Shown in pieces: positions 9,533-18,709 of a stretch of 41,699 bases of DNA. Numbering within the stretch: the stretch's first letter is position 1; each line of letters starts with the position of its first letter. The position numbers and the translations under genes are program-made. Source of the DNA: an uncultured Clostridia bacterium (GTDB lineage Bacteria > Bacillota > Clostridia > Oscillospirales > Ruminococcaceae); assembly GCA_947627945.1 (NCBI GenBank), contig CANQYC010000003.1:1-41699 (forward strand). Reading direction: 5' to 3'. The notes under the pieces were generated by a model. That model worked only from the letters and a program-made list of their open reading frames with translations, was not told the DNA's origin and did not search any database.

Positions 9533-10648
9533 TTACTCAGCCTCCTTTTTGTATGCATCCATGCGGGCGGTGAATTCATCAAAGAGATATGCCGTATCCA
9601 GCGGACCGCCGTGCGCCTCCGGATGGAACTGCACGGTAAAGGCATTCAGCTTATGATAGCGCACGCCCTCGCAGGTATGGTCATTGGCGTTGATATGGGA
9701 GACCTCTGCATTGTCCGGATCCAGACTGTCCCCGATCACGGCATAGCCATGGTTCTGGCTGGTGACATATGTCCTGCCGCTTGCCAGATCAATGACAGGC
9801 TGGTTGGCACCCCGGTGACCGTATTTCAGCTTCTCCGTGCGTGCCCCCTGTGACAGTGCCATGAGCTGATGCCCCAGACAGATGCCAAACATCGGGATGG
9901 CAAGCTTTGCGATCTCCCGCAGATTTTCGATGATCTGTGTATTTTCTGACGGGTCTCCGGGACCGTTCGAGAGCATGATGCCGTCCGGGTGCAGTGCGGC
10001 GACCTCTTTGGCTGTCGTCTGTGCCGGGACTACGATCACCTCGCATCCCCGTTCGAGCAGAGACTGGCGGATGTTGCGCTTATATCCGAAATCAAACAGC
10101 ACGACCCGCCGGCGCACCTGTTCCGGCTGGTAGATGCGCTGCTCGGTGCCTGTGACATTTGCGACAGCGTCCCTGACGGCATAAGCACGGATCTGCGCAA
10201 GCAGCTCCGGCAGATGTTCCTGCGGATCAGATGTAGTGATGGCTCCGTTCATGACGCCTGCTTCACGCAGCGATCTGGTCAGGCGGCGGGTGTCGATGTT
10301 GTACAGACCGATGATGTTATGTGCTTTCAGGAAGCTGTCGATCGTGCCCTCACAGCGGAAATTCGAGGGCGTGTTGCACCATTCCCGCACGATATACCCG
10401 CCGACATAGGACTGCGCCGACTCATGATCCGCCGCATTTACGCCATAGTTGCCGATGAGCGGGAATGTCTGTGTCACGATCTGTCCGTAATAGCTCGGGT
10501 CAGTGAGCGTCTCCTGATAGGCGGTCATGCCCGTGGTGAACACGACCTCCCCGATGACAGTTCCCTCCGCACCGAAGCTCCTGCCTGTAAAGATCTGCCC
10601 GTCTGCCAGTACAAGACTGGCAGGCTTACCGTCCTTGATGAGTGCCAT
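9533..10648 (-). CDS. carA: carbamoyl-phosphate synthase, small (glutaminase) subunit
   Basis: MALIKDGKPASLVLADGQIFTGRSFGAEGTVIGEVVFTTGMTAYQETLTDPSYYGQIV...MFGICLGHQLMALSQGA (class I amidotransferase nucleophile). Confidence 0.97.
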   Translation of the reverse strand: MALIKDGKPASLVLADGQIFTGRSFGAEGTVIGEVVFTTGMTAYQETLTDPSYYGQIVTQTFPLIGNYGVNAADHESAQSYVGGYIVREWCNTPSNFRCEGTIDSFLKAHNIIGLYNIDTRRLTRSLREAGVMNGAITTSDPQEHLPELLAQIRAYAVRDAVANVTGTEQRIYQPEQVRRRVVLFDFGYKRNIRQSLLERGCEVIVVPAQTTAKEVAALHPDGIMLSNGPGDPSENTQIIENLREIAKLAIPMFGICLGHQLMALSQGARTEKLKYGHRGANQPVIDLASGRTYVTSQNHGYAVIGDSLDPDNAEVSHINANDHTCEGVRYHKLNAFTVQFHPEAHGGPLDTAYLFDEFTARMDAYKKEAE

Positions 10649-10727
10649 AACCTTACATCCTTTCCTTGGTAAATATAGGGAATCTTTTCAAATATCTTCT
10701 CTGTTCCGGGACGTCCCCGGACGAAAA

Positions 10728-11651
10728 CTATCCAAGATGCAGATAGGAGGTGATGTCGTCCCGCATCCGGAGTGCTTCCCTGCGGGCTGCACCGGCGAAA
10801 TCATGCGGATCACAGCCCTCTTTCTGATAGGCGCACATGATGGCACGGGAGGAATTGACGACCGCACCGAGTCCCTGTGCATCAAATGCGGCTGCCACAC
10901 CTTCGGCACCGCCGCCCTGTGAACCATAGCCGGGCACTAAGAAGAAAGTGTGCGGCAGACGTTCCCGCAGTTCTTTGAGCTGTGCCGGATAGGTCGCACC
11001 GACCACGGCACCCACTGCGGAATAGCCGTATTTTCCGATGGTATCCGCACCCCACTGCTCACAGAGATCGCCCATCCGGGCATAGAGCGGGACGCCGTCG
11101 ATCTTCTGATCCTGCAATTCACCGCTCGAGGGATTCGAGGTCTTGACCAGTACAAAGATCCCCTTGTCCTCCGCTTTGCAGATGTCGAGCAGCGGCCGGA
11201 TGCCGTCTGAACCGAGGTAGCCGTTCACCGTCAGGGCATCGGCACCGAATGGCTGTAATTCATTCTCATCGACACGCACCGTACCGAGATGGGCGGCGGC
11301 ATATGCCTCCATCGTCGTGCCGATGTCATTGCGCTTGCCGTCCGTAATGACGAACATGCCTTTCAGCCGGGCATAGCGAATGGTTTTTTCCAGCGTCTTC
11401 ATCCCATGGTAGCCATACATCTCATAGTAGGCAGCCTGCGGCTTGATCGCCGGTACGATGTCGCAGATCTCATCAATGATCGCCTTGTTGAATGCAAAGA
11501 TGGCACGGGATGCCGCCTTGAGACTGCATCCGTCCTCCTGAAGAAAATCCCGGATCAGATGCTCCGGCACATAGTCCAGCTTCGGATCAAGTCCGACAAC
11601 GGACGGATTTTTGGTTGCTTTGATCTTTTCGATCAGTCTGTCAAATCCCAT
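10728..11651 (-). CDS. pyrF: orotidine-5'-phosphate decarboxylase (long type)
   Basis: MGFDRLIEKIKATKNPSVVGLDPKLDYVPEHL...GMFVITDGKRNDIGTT...FFLVPGYGSQGGGAEGV. Confidence 0.96.
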   Translation of the reverse strand: MGFDRLIEKIKATKNPSVVGLDPKLDYVPEHLIRDFLQEDGCSLKAASRAIFAFNKAIIDEICDIVPAIKPQAAYYEMYGYHGMKTLEKTIRYARLKGMFVITDGKRNDIGTTMEAYAAAHLGTVRVDENELQPFGADALTVNGYLGSDGIRPLLDICKAEDKGIFVLVKTSNPSSGELQDQKIDGVPLYARMGDLCEQWGADTIGKYGYSAVGAVVGATYPAQLKELRERLPHTFFLVPGYGSQGGGAEGVAAAFDAQGLGAVVNSSRAIMCAYQKEGCDPHDFAGAARREALRMRDDITSYLHLG

Positions 11652-11732
11652 ATAATGCTCTCCTTTCAGAATGTTCCAGTTGATAGGGTGATCGATGTTC
11701 CCCGTGAGGGCGGGAAAAGCCGCTCCGTGCGG

Positions 11733-13010
11733 TCATTCCTGTTCATAGCGGATCGTTCCCTCCGTGATGGTCATGACGACCTTTCCGGTCAGCTCCATGC
11801 CACGGAATGCGGTATTGCAGGACTTGCTGTGGAATTTCGCAGGATCCACAGTCCATTTCTGTTCAGTGTCCACCAAGATCAGGTTTGCCGGTGCGCCGAT
11901 GCAGAGCCTTTCTGCGGCAATGCCCAGTATCTCCCGTGGGCGGATGCTCATCAGCTCCACGATCTTTTGCAGGTCTGCCTTGCCCGTGTGATACAGGGCG
12001 GTCAGGGCGGCTGACAGCGAGGTCTCCAGTCCCACGATGCCGTTCGGGGCAAGGGTGAAATTCGCCTTTTCTGCCTGTGTATGCGGGGCATGGTCGGTCA
12101 CGATGCAGTCGATCGTGCCATCTAGCACGGCTGCCTCGATGGCGGCACGGTCAGCCTCCTCCCGCAAGGGGGGATTCATGCGGTCATTCGCACTCCGGGA
12201 ACGGAGCTTCTCATGTGTCAGCATAAAGTAATGCGGTGCGGTTTCACAGGAAACATTGACACCGAGCCGTTTGGCAGCACGGATGATCTCCACACTGCCC
12301 TTGGTGCTGACATGACAGATATGCACCCGTCCGCCGACCGATGCGGCAAGGATGATCTCACGGGCGGTGATGTAGTCCTCCGACGCCCTGTCCATCCCCT
12401 TGACGCCAAGTTCTTCGGAAACACCGCCCTTGTGCATGATGCCGCCGTCAATGATCTCCAGATCTTCGCAGTGGGAGGCGATCAGCATGTCCTGCTGCTT
12501 TGCCTTTTCCAGTGCAAGGCGCATGAGTTCGGCACGCTTCACGGGTCTGCCGTCGTCCGAGAGACAGGCGGCTCCGTTGGCTTTCAGCAGTGCAAAATCT
12601 GTCAGTGCCTCGCCCTGCATGCCCTTTGTGATGCAGGCAGCGGGATAGACCGCAACACCCGTCTCCCTTGCTTTTTGCAGGATGTATCGCAGGATCTCCG
12701 GGGAATCCACAGGCGGGTTGGTATTCGGCATGCACAGCACACCGGTCACGCCGCCGGCAAGGGCTGCCCGGCAGCCGGTGAGGATGTCCTCTTTGTGGGT
12801 CTGTCCCGGGTCACGGAAATGGACATGCATGTCGAACAAGCCCGGCATGGCGGTCAGTCCCGTGGCGTCAATGACACGGTCGCCGTCGCCGTCACAAAGT
12901 TCCACGATGTCCGTCCCCATGCGGGTGATGGTGCCGTCTGTCACAAGGACGTCCGTGATCTCATCCAGTCCCCTGTCCACGGCATGGACATTTTTGATCA
13001 GCAGTTTCAT
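11733..13010 (-). CDS. pyrC: dihydroorotase
   Basis: [26 protein letters not shown]...[48 protein letters not shown]; start at 13010, ATGA overlap with pyrR. Confidence 0.96.
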   Translation of the reverse strand: MKLLIKNVHAVDRGLDEITDVLVTDGTITRMGTDIVELCDGDGDRVIDATGLTAMPGLFDMHVHFRDPGQTHKEDILTGCRAALAGGVTGVLCMPNTNPPVDSPEILRYILQKARETGVAVYPAACITKGMQGEALTDFALLKANGAACLSDDGRPVKRAELMRLALEKAKQQDMLIASHCEDLEIIDGGIMHKGGVSEELGVKGMDRASEDYITAREIILAASVGGRVHICHVSTKGSVEIIRAAKRLGVNVSCETAPHYFMLTHEKLRSRSANDRMNPPLREEADRAAIEAAVLDGTIDCIVTDHAPHTQAEKANFTLAPNGIVGLETSLSAALTALYHTGKADLQKIVELMSIRPREILGIAAERLCIGAPANLILVDTEQKWTVDPAKFHSKSCNTAFRGMELTGKVVMTITEGTIRYEQE

Positions 13011-13561
13011 GGCTGCTCCTTTCCGCCGTCTTCCGGCTGTACGATGCACACACGTTCCTCGCCGTCCAGCTCCTGCACAAAGACCTGTACCGTCTCGCTG
13101 CGGGAGGTAGGAAGATTCTTCCCCACATAGTCCGGTCGGATGGGCAGTTCCCGATGTCCACGATCTACCAGTACTGCCAACTGGATGGTGCGGGGTCTCC
13201 CCCGCTGGATCACGGCGTCGATCGCTGCACGGGTACTTCGCCCGGTGTAGAGGACATCATCACAGATCACGACATGCTTGTCTTTGGTAGAAAATGGTAT
13301 GACCGTCTTGTCCGGGCAGCTGCTGTCATGCGGCAGATCATCCCGGTAGGGCGTGATGTCGAGCGTCCCGCAGTCTACGGTGATGCCTTCAAGTTCCCGT
13401 ATCTTGTCGGCGATACGCTGTGCAATGACGGCACCCCGTGAGAGGATGCCGACCAGACAGACATCCTCCGCTCCCTTGTTGTGTTCCAGTATCTCATAGG
13501 TGATGCGTGCCAAGGCACGATGGATGGCATTTTCATCCATGATGACGGTATGCTTTCCCAA
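13007..13561 (-). CDS. pyrR: bifunctional pyr operon regulator / uracil phosphoribosyltransferase
   Basis: [54 protein letters not shown]...[21 protein letters not shown] (PRPP loop); TTG start preceded by GGAGGTG. Confidence 0.96.
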   Translation of the reverse strand: MGKHTVIMDENAIHRALARITYEILEHNKGAEDVCLVGILSRGAVIAQRIADKIRELEGITVDCGTLDITPYRDDLPHDSSCPDKTVIPFSTKDKHVVICDDVLYTGRSTRAAIDAVIQRGRPRTIQLAVLVDRGHRELPIRPDYVGKNLPTSRSETVQVFVQELDGEERVCIVQPEDGGKEQP

Positions 13562-13580
13562 CGAGCTTCACCTCCGGCAG

Positions 13581-13619
13581 AAAAATAACGCCGATCTATC
13601 CGGCAGACAGATCAGCGTT
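13581..13619 (-). terminator. intrinsic terminator in the pyr leader
   Basis: Minus strand AACGCTGATCT-GTCTGCCGGAT-AGATCGGCGTT-ATTTTT: 11-bp stem plus T-run, directly upstream of pyrR. Confidence 0.9.
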
Positions 13620-13703
13620 ACCCACATTCATTCATATAGACTCCCATACACGGGCATTCCCGCATACAGGACCACTATGGCATTTTCCGCAATCTGAGCC
13701 TTG

Positions 13704-13721
13704 CCTGTCTCTCTGGACAGG
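13704..13721 (-). promoter_or_regulatory. putative PyrR RNA-binding hairpin
   Basis: Minus strand CCTGTC-CAGAGA-GACAGG: 6-bp stem with hexaloop CAGAGA, matching the known PyrR hexaloop pattern CNGNGA. Confidence 0.82.
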
Positions 13722-13741
13722 ATTAAAGATTCAACATTACT

Positions 13742-13770
13742 ATTATACCACACTCTGATGCATTTGGCAA
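13742..13770 (-). promoter_or_regulatory. sigma-A-type promoter of the pyr operon
   Basis: Minus strand TTGCCA-17 nt-TATAAT. Confidence 0.85.
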
Positions 13771-13808
13771 GGGGTTTTGAGAATTTTTTTCCTGACTGAT
13801 ACAGGAAA

Positions 13809-14045
13809 CTACTGAAGAACCCCCAGCTGAAGCAGCACACCGGCGATAGAGTTGAGCAGTGCAAGCACGAGGGCGATGATGTCAATGACCAAGATCGCAG
13901 TGGTGTTGTGGGTCTCTTTTCTGGAAACACACTGCGTGAGGCTGATGACACAGCAGGGATAGGTGACGATCGGCAGCAGCAGTGCGAACACTGCGCCGAT
14001 GATCATGAGGACAAGGCTCGGGGTGTAAATAGGTTTCTTTTCCAT
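13809..14045 (-). CDS. small membrane protein (about 78 aa, two predicted TM helices)
   Basis: MEKKPIYTPSLVLMIIGAVFALLLPIVTYPCCVISLTQCVSRKETHNTTAILVIDIIALVLALLNSIAGVLLQLGVLQ; start set at 14045. Confidence 0.75.
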   Translation of the reverse strand: MEKKPIYTPSLVLMIIGAVFALLLPIVTYPCCVISLTQCVSRKETHNTTAILVIDIIALVLALLNSIAGVLLQLGVLQ

Positions 14046-14088
14046 AATAATTCCTTTCATGACAAATGGCAGCGGGTTTGAGGATCTC

Positions 14089-14571
14089 TCATCCCCACAG
14101 GTCGCCGCCTTGTAATGTATGGTCTGCACCGATCTTCATGCCGATGCTGTGACCTGCAAAATAATCCGGCTCACAGCCCAGAAACAGCTCCAGTGAGATG
14201 TTTTCTTCGGCATAGACCGTCACGGAAACATACCGGAGCGATGCAGCAAAGTCTTCCTTTGTGATCGGCAGGAACACCTTGGCACCGTTTTCCATGAGAT
14301 AGCACTCCTGCGTCTCATCTTCGGCGGGTTCTGCGGAAGATGCCCAATCCTCAGCAAGTCCGAGCATCCCCTGCTGCTCCACAAGGTGATCCACGATCGT
14401 ATCCTTGTGCGTATCCAACCAGCGCAGTTCCTCCTCGATCTGCGGGAGAATGGCTTTCAGCTTTTCCTGATCTTCCTCCATTTTGATGCGGATATCGGCT
14501 TCTGTGCCCCAGATGGGATATTTCCCCTCAAAGGCAAAATACTTTCCCGGTGTAAGATCGCTTACCTGCAT
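14089..14571 (-). CDS. hypothetical protein, acidic, soluble
   Basis: 160-aa ORF with SD AGGGGGGAAG; no family recognised by eye. Confidence 0.75.
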   Translation of the reverse strand: MQVSDLTPGKYFAFEGKYPIWGTEADIRIKMEEDQEKLKAILPQIEEELRWLDTHKDTIVDHLVEQQGMLGLAEDWASSAEPAEDETQECYLMENGAKVFLPITKEDFAASLRYVSVTVYAEENISLELFLGCEPDYFAGHSIGMKIGADHTLQGGDLWG

Positions 14572-14586
14572 GGCACTTCCCCCCTG

Positions 14587-15714
14587 TTACATCTTCATCT
14601 GATACCCGTTGACGGTGATCTCCGGGTCTTCGAGGGAGATCATGAGGAAACGCCTGCCGTCGATCTCCTTTGTTGTGATCTTATCTGTCGCATCGCCGCT
14701 GATGCTGACGGTCACGCCGCCGGTGCTAAGGGTCGTCTTGGTATCTGTCAGATTGGAGGCGATGAAATAATTGCCGTCTGTTGCCTCCTTGTACAATGCC
14801 TGCGCCGCCTCGGCACGATCCTGCGAAACGCCGGAATCGAGCAGTACATCCCGGACGAAAATATCGCTGACGACCGGCGGCTCCGGTTCATCCTTGAATG
14901 TCCGGGCATAGTCCTGTATCTTCTCATTGACGCTGGCAATGACCTGCAAGTTCAGCTCCTCGCCGACGCCCTTGTCGAGGATGGCACGGAATGTCTCCTT
15001 TTCCTCCTCTGCCGACAGCGTATAGTGGCAGCCCAGCACTTCCTCCACGAGGGAGATATTCGGCTCCTTGGGCTTCTTGGCAAAGTACATGACATGATTG
15101 ACATCGGGTCCCCGCCCGGTGAATGTCGGAAAGAGGAAGCCGTCTGTGGGGGCTTCGGCGACCACACGGTCAAAGCGGGTCTTGCGGATGATGTTGTTCT
15201 CATCCTCATCGTAGATCAGACCATCCACTCTTGACTCCACGGGGCAGACAGCACCGATGAGGAAGTGGAATTCCCGGCTGTCATACTTGTTTTTCTCGCC
15301 CATTTTATTTTTCTCGAACACCGTATAGGTACACTGTGCGATGAACACGGCATAGGGGAGCGGATATTCGAGTTTTTCCGTCAGGTGGGCGATGTACTTC
15401 TCCATCTGCGCCTCGTCGTCAAGACCATTTTCCAGAAGCTGCCAGAGCAGGTTCTGGGGCTGATCTTCCTCATAGACCTCATTGGGGAATTCATACTCGA
15501 TCAGGGCTTTGCCGAGTTTGCCCTTGAGGATGCGGGAGAGGGTGGTATATAGGACGCTCATCTCCTCCTGCGGGATCTCGGCGAAGCTGCGGACACTGCG
15601 GCAGCGCAGGGTCTTTTCAGAGTCGATAAACGTAGAAAATACCCGGCGGATGACGAGCAGGTCATCCGCAGGGACAAAGTGTTTTTTCAGCTCAGACAGG
15701 TCTTTCTGGTTCAT
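14587..15714 (-). CDS. DUF4317 family protein
   Basis: MNQKDLSELKKHFVPADDLLVIRRVFSTFIDSEKTLRCRSVRSFAEIPQEEMSVLYTTLSRILKGKLGKALIEYEF; start at 15714 with SD AAGGAGA, not the track's upstream start, which runs through a tRNA. Confidence 0.82.
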   Translation of the reverse strand: MNQKDLSELKKHFVPADDLLVIRRVFSTFIDSEKTLRCRSVRSFAEIPQEEMSVLYTTLSRILKGKLGKALIEYEFPNEVYEEDQPQNLLWQLLENGLDDEAQMEKYIAHLTEKLEYPLPYAVFIAQCTYTVFEKNKMGEKNKYDSREFHFLIGAVCPVESRVDGLIYDEDENNIIRKTRFDRVVAEAPTDGFLFPTFTGRGPDVNHVMYFAKKPKEPNISLVEEVLGCHYTLSAEEEKETFRAILDKGVGEELNLQVIASVNEKIQDYARTFKDEPEPPVVSDIFVRDVLLDSGVSQDRAEAAQALYKEATDGNYFIASNLTDTKTTLSTGGVTVSISGDATDKITTKEIDGRRFLMISLEDPEITVNGYQMKM

Positions 15715-15745
15715 GCTGGTCTCCTTATCTCTTGATTTCTTGAAA

Positions 15746-15828
15746 TGCCGGTGGTGGGACTTGAACCCACACGCCCTTGCGGACAACAGATTTTGAGTCT
15801 GTCTCGTCTGCCATTCCGACACACCGGC
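15746..15828 (-). tRNA. tRNA-Leu (anticodon CAA)
   Basis: GCCGGTG acceptor paired with CACCGGC, anticodon arm CAGA-CTCAAAA-TCTG, long variable arm TTGTCCGCAAGGGCG, T-arm GTGGGTTCAAGTCCCAC. Confidence 0.97.
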
Positions 15829-15837
15829 AACGTGTTC

Positions 15838-15866
15838 ATTATACCATAACGGAGAGGAAATGTCAA
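15838..15866 (-). promoter_or_regulatory. promoter of tRNA-Leu (and apparently DUF4317)
   Basis: Minus strand TTGACA-17 nt-TATAAT, about 10 nt upstream of the tRNA 5' end. Confidence 0.88.
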
Positions 15867-15884
15867 GGGGATTTACAAAAAAAT

Positions 15885-15934
15885 TTGAAAAATCCGTATC
15901 CCGGGAGCGGCAAACGGGCATGCCAGCTCCCGGG
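15885..15934 (-). terminator. putative terminator after the relA-DUF5662 transcript
   Basis: Minus strand CCCGGGAGC...GCTCCCGGGATACGGATTTTT: 9-bp GC stem with a T-run offset by a few bases. Confidence 0.6.
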
Positions 15935-15954
15935 GCGGGGCGATCCTGCGGGTG

Positions 15955-16500
15955 TCAATAGTCATTATGCGTGGCAAGATAGCGGCGGATCCAAGCGAAT
16001 GTATATGCCTCTCCCCTGTCGGCGAGCATCCGGAGCAGGCGTTCCAGAAATGCTGAGGTCTCCGGATGGATGCGGCGGGTCGCCTTGCCTTTCAGGAAAT
16101 ACCGCAGCGGGGCATCATCCGTGTAGTTTTTGCCGCCGTAGATGCGGCTTGCTGCCACACGGTCGCAGAACATCTCCACCACATACCGCAGCGGCATCTT
16201 CACAGGCTCTATGCGGCGGGTCTTGGGGGAATAGTCCGTCCAGTACTCAAAATGATGGCGGTTGCGTCCCTTGTGGTGCATCCACGCCGCAGAATAGCCT
16301 TTTTCATCACGTTCCTGCTCATTCGGGCTGCGGGTGCCCTGATAGTAGCGCACACCGGGAAGAAACTCGGCAGGCGTGTATTTGGACAGGTCATGCCGCA
16401 GTCCCTGCCAGAGGATCCCCGCCTTGCCGCAGTTGCGGATGACCGCATGGCGATGGCGGGTGATGGTACGGAAGTGCTTTATCAAATTCTCCGGCTTCAT
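15955..16500 (-). CDS. DUF5662 family protein
   Basis: MKPENLIKHFRTITRHRHAVIRNCGKAGILWQGLRHDLSKYTPAEFLPGVRYYQGTRSPNEQER...GYSAAWMHHKGRNRHHFEYWTDY; conserved His/Asp pattern. Confidence 0.8.
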   Translation of the reverse strand: MKPENLIKHFRTITRHRHAVIRNCGKAGILWQGLRHDLSKYTPAEFLPGVRYYQGTRSPNEQERDEKGYSAAWMHHKGRNRHHFEYWTDYSPKTRRIEPVKMPLRYVVEMFCDRVAASRIYGGKNYTDDAPLRYFLKGKATRRIHPETSAFLERLLRMLADRGEAYTFAWIRRYLATHNDY

Positions 16501-16516
16501 AGTGTCTCCCCCCTGC

Positions 16517-18709
16517 TCAATTCGTGGAGCGTTCCACAGACAGCACGCCTTTGACACGGCGCAGACGGTCAAATGTGGAGGTGAGCTGTGACTTGCTGAC
16601 GATGCGGATGCTGGCTTCAAAGATGGCATTGCCATTTTTCAGGTTGCGGGAGGAGGAGTGGATGATCGGGATGCGTGCTTCGGTCAGCACGGCGGTGATG
16701 TCGAACACCAGACCCACCCGGTCGGTGGCAACGACCTCGATGCTCGTCTGCATAGCGGCATCGGGACTGTCTGTCCACTGGACATCTACCCAGCGGTCAC
16801 GTTCCTCGGGGATGTTCCTGCCGAGCATGGCACGGTAGTTGACACAGGAGGTGGTGTGTACGGAAATGCCGTGTCCACGGGTGATATATCCGACGATGTC
16901 GTCCCCCGGCAGCGGATTGCAGCACTGGGCAAATTTCACGGCACAGTCGCTGATATCATCGAGGATGATATGGCTGCGGTGGGATTTCACGGGGGTGATC
17001 ACCGGCTGTTCTTCGGGTTCTTCCTCCTGTTCATAATTCTTGCGGTACAGGTCTTTCCAGCGTGGTGTGAGCTTTTGCAGACTGACACCGCCGTAGCCGA
17101 TGGAGGCATAAAAATCATCAAGTGTGGCGCAGTTGTGACGCTTCATGTCCTCGCTGAGGAATTTTCCGATCTCCTCCTCCGGGATGCGGATATGGCTGTG
17201 ACGGAACACCTTTTCGAGCATGGCACGCCCGGTGACGATGTTTTCCTCACGCCGTTCCCGCTTGAACCAAGAGCGGATCTTGGAACGTGCCTCATTGGTC
17301 TTGGCGATCTCGAGCCATGCACGGTTGGGTCCCTTTTCGGGATCCTTGCTGAGCATGATCTCACAGATCTGCCCGGTCTGGAGGGTATAGTCGAGCGGCA
17401 CGATCCTGCCGTCCACCTTGGCACCCATCATCTTATGCCCGATCTGCGTGTGGATGCGATAGGCAAAGTCAATGACCGTGGAGCCGACCGGCAAAGAGAT
17501 GGTGTCCCCTTTCGGGGTCATGCAGACGATGTCCTCCGGGGAAAGATCGTTCTTGATCATGCGGACGATCTCCTCCACATCATCAGAGGTCTGCTGCGCT
17601 TCGAGCATCTGGCGGATCCATGCAAGACGCTGCTCCATCTTGTCCTTGCCCTGAATGCCCTCTTTATACTTCCAGTGTGCGGCAATGCCGTATTCGGCAG
17701 TGGCATGCATATCCCATGTGCGGATCTGCACCTCGAACGGGATGCCCTCCCTGCCGAGGACGGTGGTATGCAGAGACTGGTACATATTCGCCTTGGGGGT
17801 GGCGATATAGTCCTTGAAACGGTTCGGGAGCGGGCGGTACATGTCATGGATGATGCCGAGTACATTGTAACATTCCGGGATGTCGGAGACGATGACACGG
17901 ACAGCGTATTTGTCATAGACCTGCTCGATGTCCTTGTGACCGATAAACACTTTTTTATACATGCCGTAGATGCTCTTGACCCTGCCCTCGATAGCGGGTT
18001 CCTTTGAAAATTTCAGGGTCTTGAGACGTTCGGAAATGCTCTCGATGATGGAGGCGATGAACTGCTCCCGTGCCTCTTTCTTGATCTCCATCTGATGCTC
18101 GATCTCGGAATAGGCGTAGGGATCGAGGTAGTGGAAGGCAAGGTCTTCCAGTTCCTCCTGAACTGCCTTGATGCCCAGCCGGTGGGCGATGGGGGCATAG
18201 ACATTCATGGTCTCGAGTGCCGTCCTGCGCTGCTTGTATTCGGGACGGAAGGCAAGGGTGCGCATGTTGTGCAGACGGTCGCAGAGCTTGATGATGATCA
18301 CACGGATGTCCTGCGACATGGCAAGCATGATCTTGCGGACATTCTCTGCCTGCTGCTGTTCCTTGTTGAAGATGGGGATCTTGGTCAGCTTGGTCACGCC
18401 GTCCACGAGTGCGGCAACGTCCCTGCCGAAACGTTTCTGGAGCTGCTCGGAGGTGGCTTCGGTATCCTCGACCACATCATGCAGCAGTGCGGCACAGATG
18501 GTATCGGTATCCATGCCGAGGTCGAGCAGAATGTCTGCCACTGCGAGCGGATGGATGATATACGGCTGTCCGGAGGAACGGAACTGCCCCTCATGCGCTT
18601 TGGCGGCAAACTCGTAGGCGGAGACGATCTTGCTCTCGTCATACTGTTTGTCGTTGTCCAAGATCTTCTGCACGAGCATGTCGATGGTCACGGCGGTATC
18701 CTGTGTCAT
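16517..18709 (-). CDS. relA: bifunctional (p)ppGpp synthetase/hydrolase RelA/SpoT
   Basis: HD domain (FRSSGQPYIIHPLAVADIL...CAALLHDVVEDTE), synthetase domain, TGS, ACT domain; start set at 18709. Confidence 0.97.
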   Translation of the reverse strand: MTQDTAVTIDMLVQKILDNDKQYDESKIVSAYEFAAKAHEGQFRSSGQPYIIHPLAVADILLDLGMDTDTICAALLHDVVEDTEATSEQLQKRFGRDVAALVDGVTKLTKIPIFNKEQQQAENVRKIMLAMSQDIRVIIIKLCDRLHNMRTLAFRPEYKQRRTALETMNVYAPIAHRLGIKAVQEELEDLAFHYLDPYAYSEIEHQMEIKKEAREQFIASIIESISERLKTLKFSKEPAIEGRVKSIYGMYKKVFIGHKDIEQVYDKYAVRVIVSDIPECYNVLGIIHDMYRPLPNRFKDYIATPKANMYQSLHTTVLGREGIPFEVQIRTWDMHATAEYGIAAHWKYKEGIQGKDKMEQRLAWIRQMLEAQQTSDDVEEIVRMIKNDLSPEDIVCMTPKGDTISLPVGSTVIDFAYRIHTQIGHKMMGAKVDGRIVPLDYTLQTGQICEIMLSKDPEKGPNRAWLEIAKTNEARSKIRSWFKRERREENIVTGRAMLEKVFRHSHIRIPEEEIGKFLSEDMKRHNCATLDDFYASIGYGGVSLQKLTPRWKDLYRKNYEQEEEPEEQPVITPVKSHRSHIILDDISDCAVKFAQCCNPLPGDDIVGYITRGHGISVHTTSCVNYRAMLGRNIPEERDRWVDVQWTDSPDAAMQTSIEVVATDRVGLVFDITAVLTEARIPIIHSSSRNLKNGNAIFEASIRIVSKSQLTSTFDRLRRVKGVLSVERSTN

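Noticed and set aside
15746-15921. N-terminal extension of the DUF4317 ORF in the track
   Set aside because: The extension is translation through the tRNA-Leu gene and its promoter; the ATG at 15714 has its own SD.
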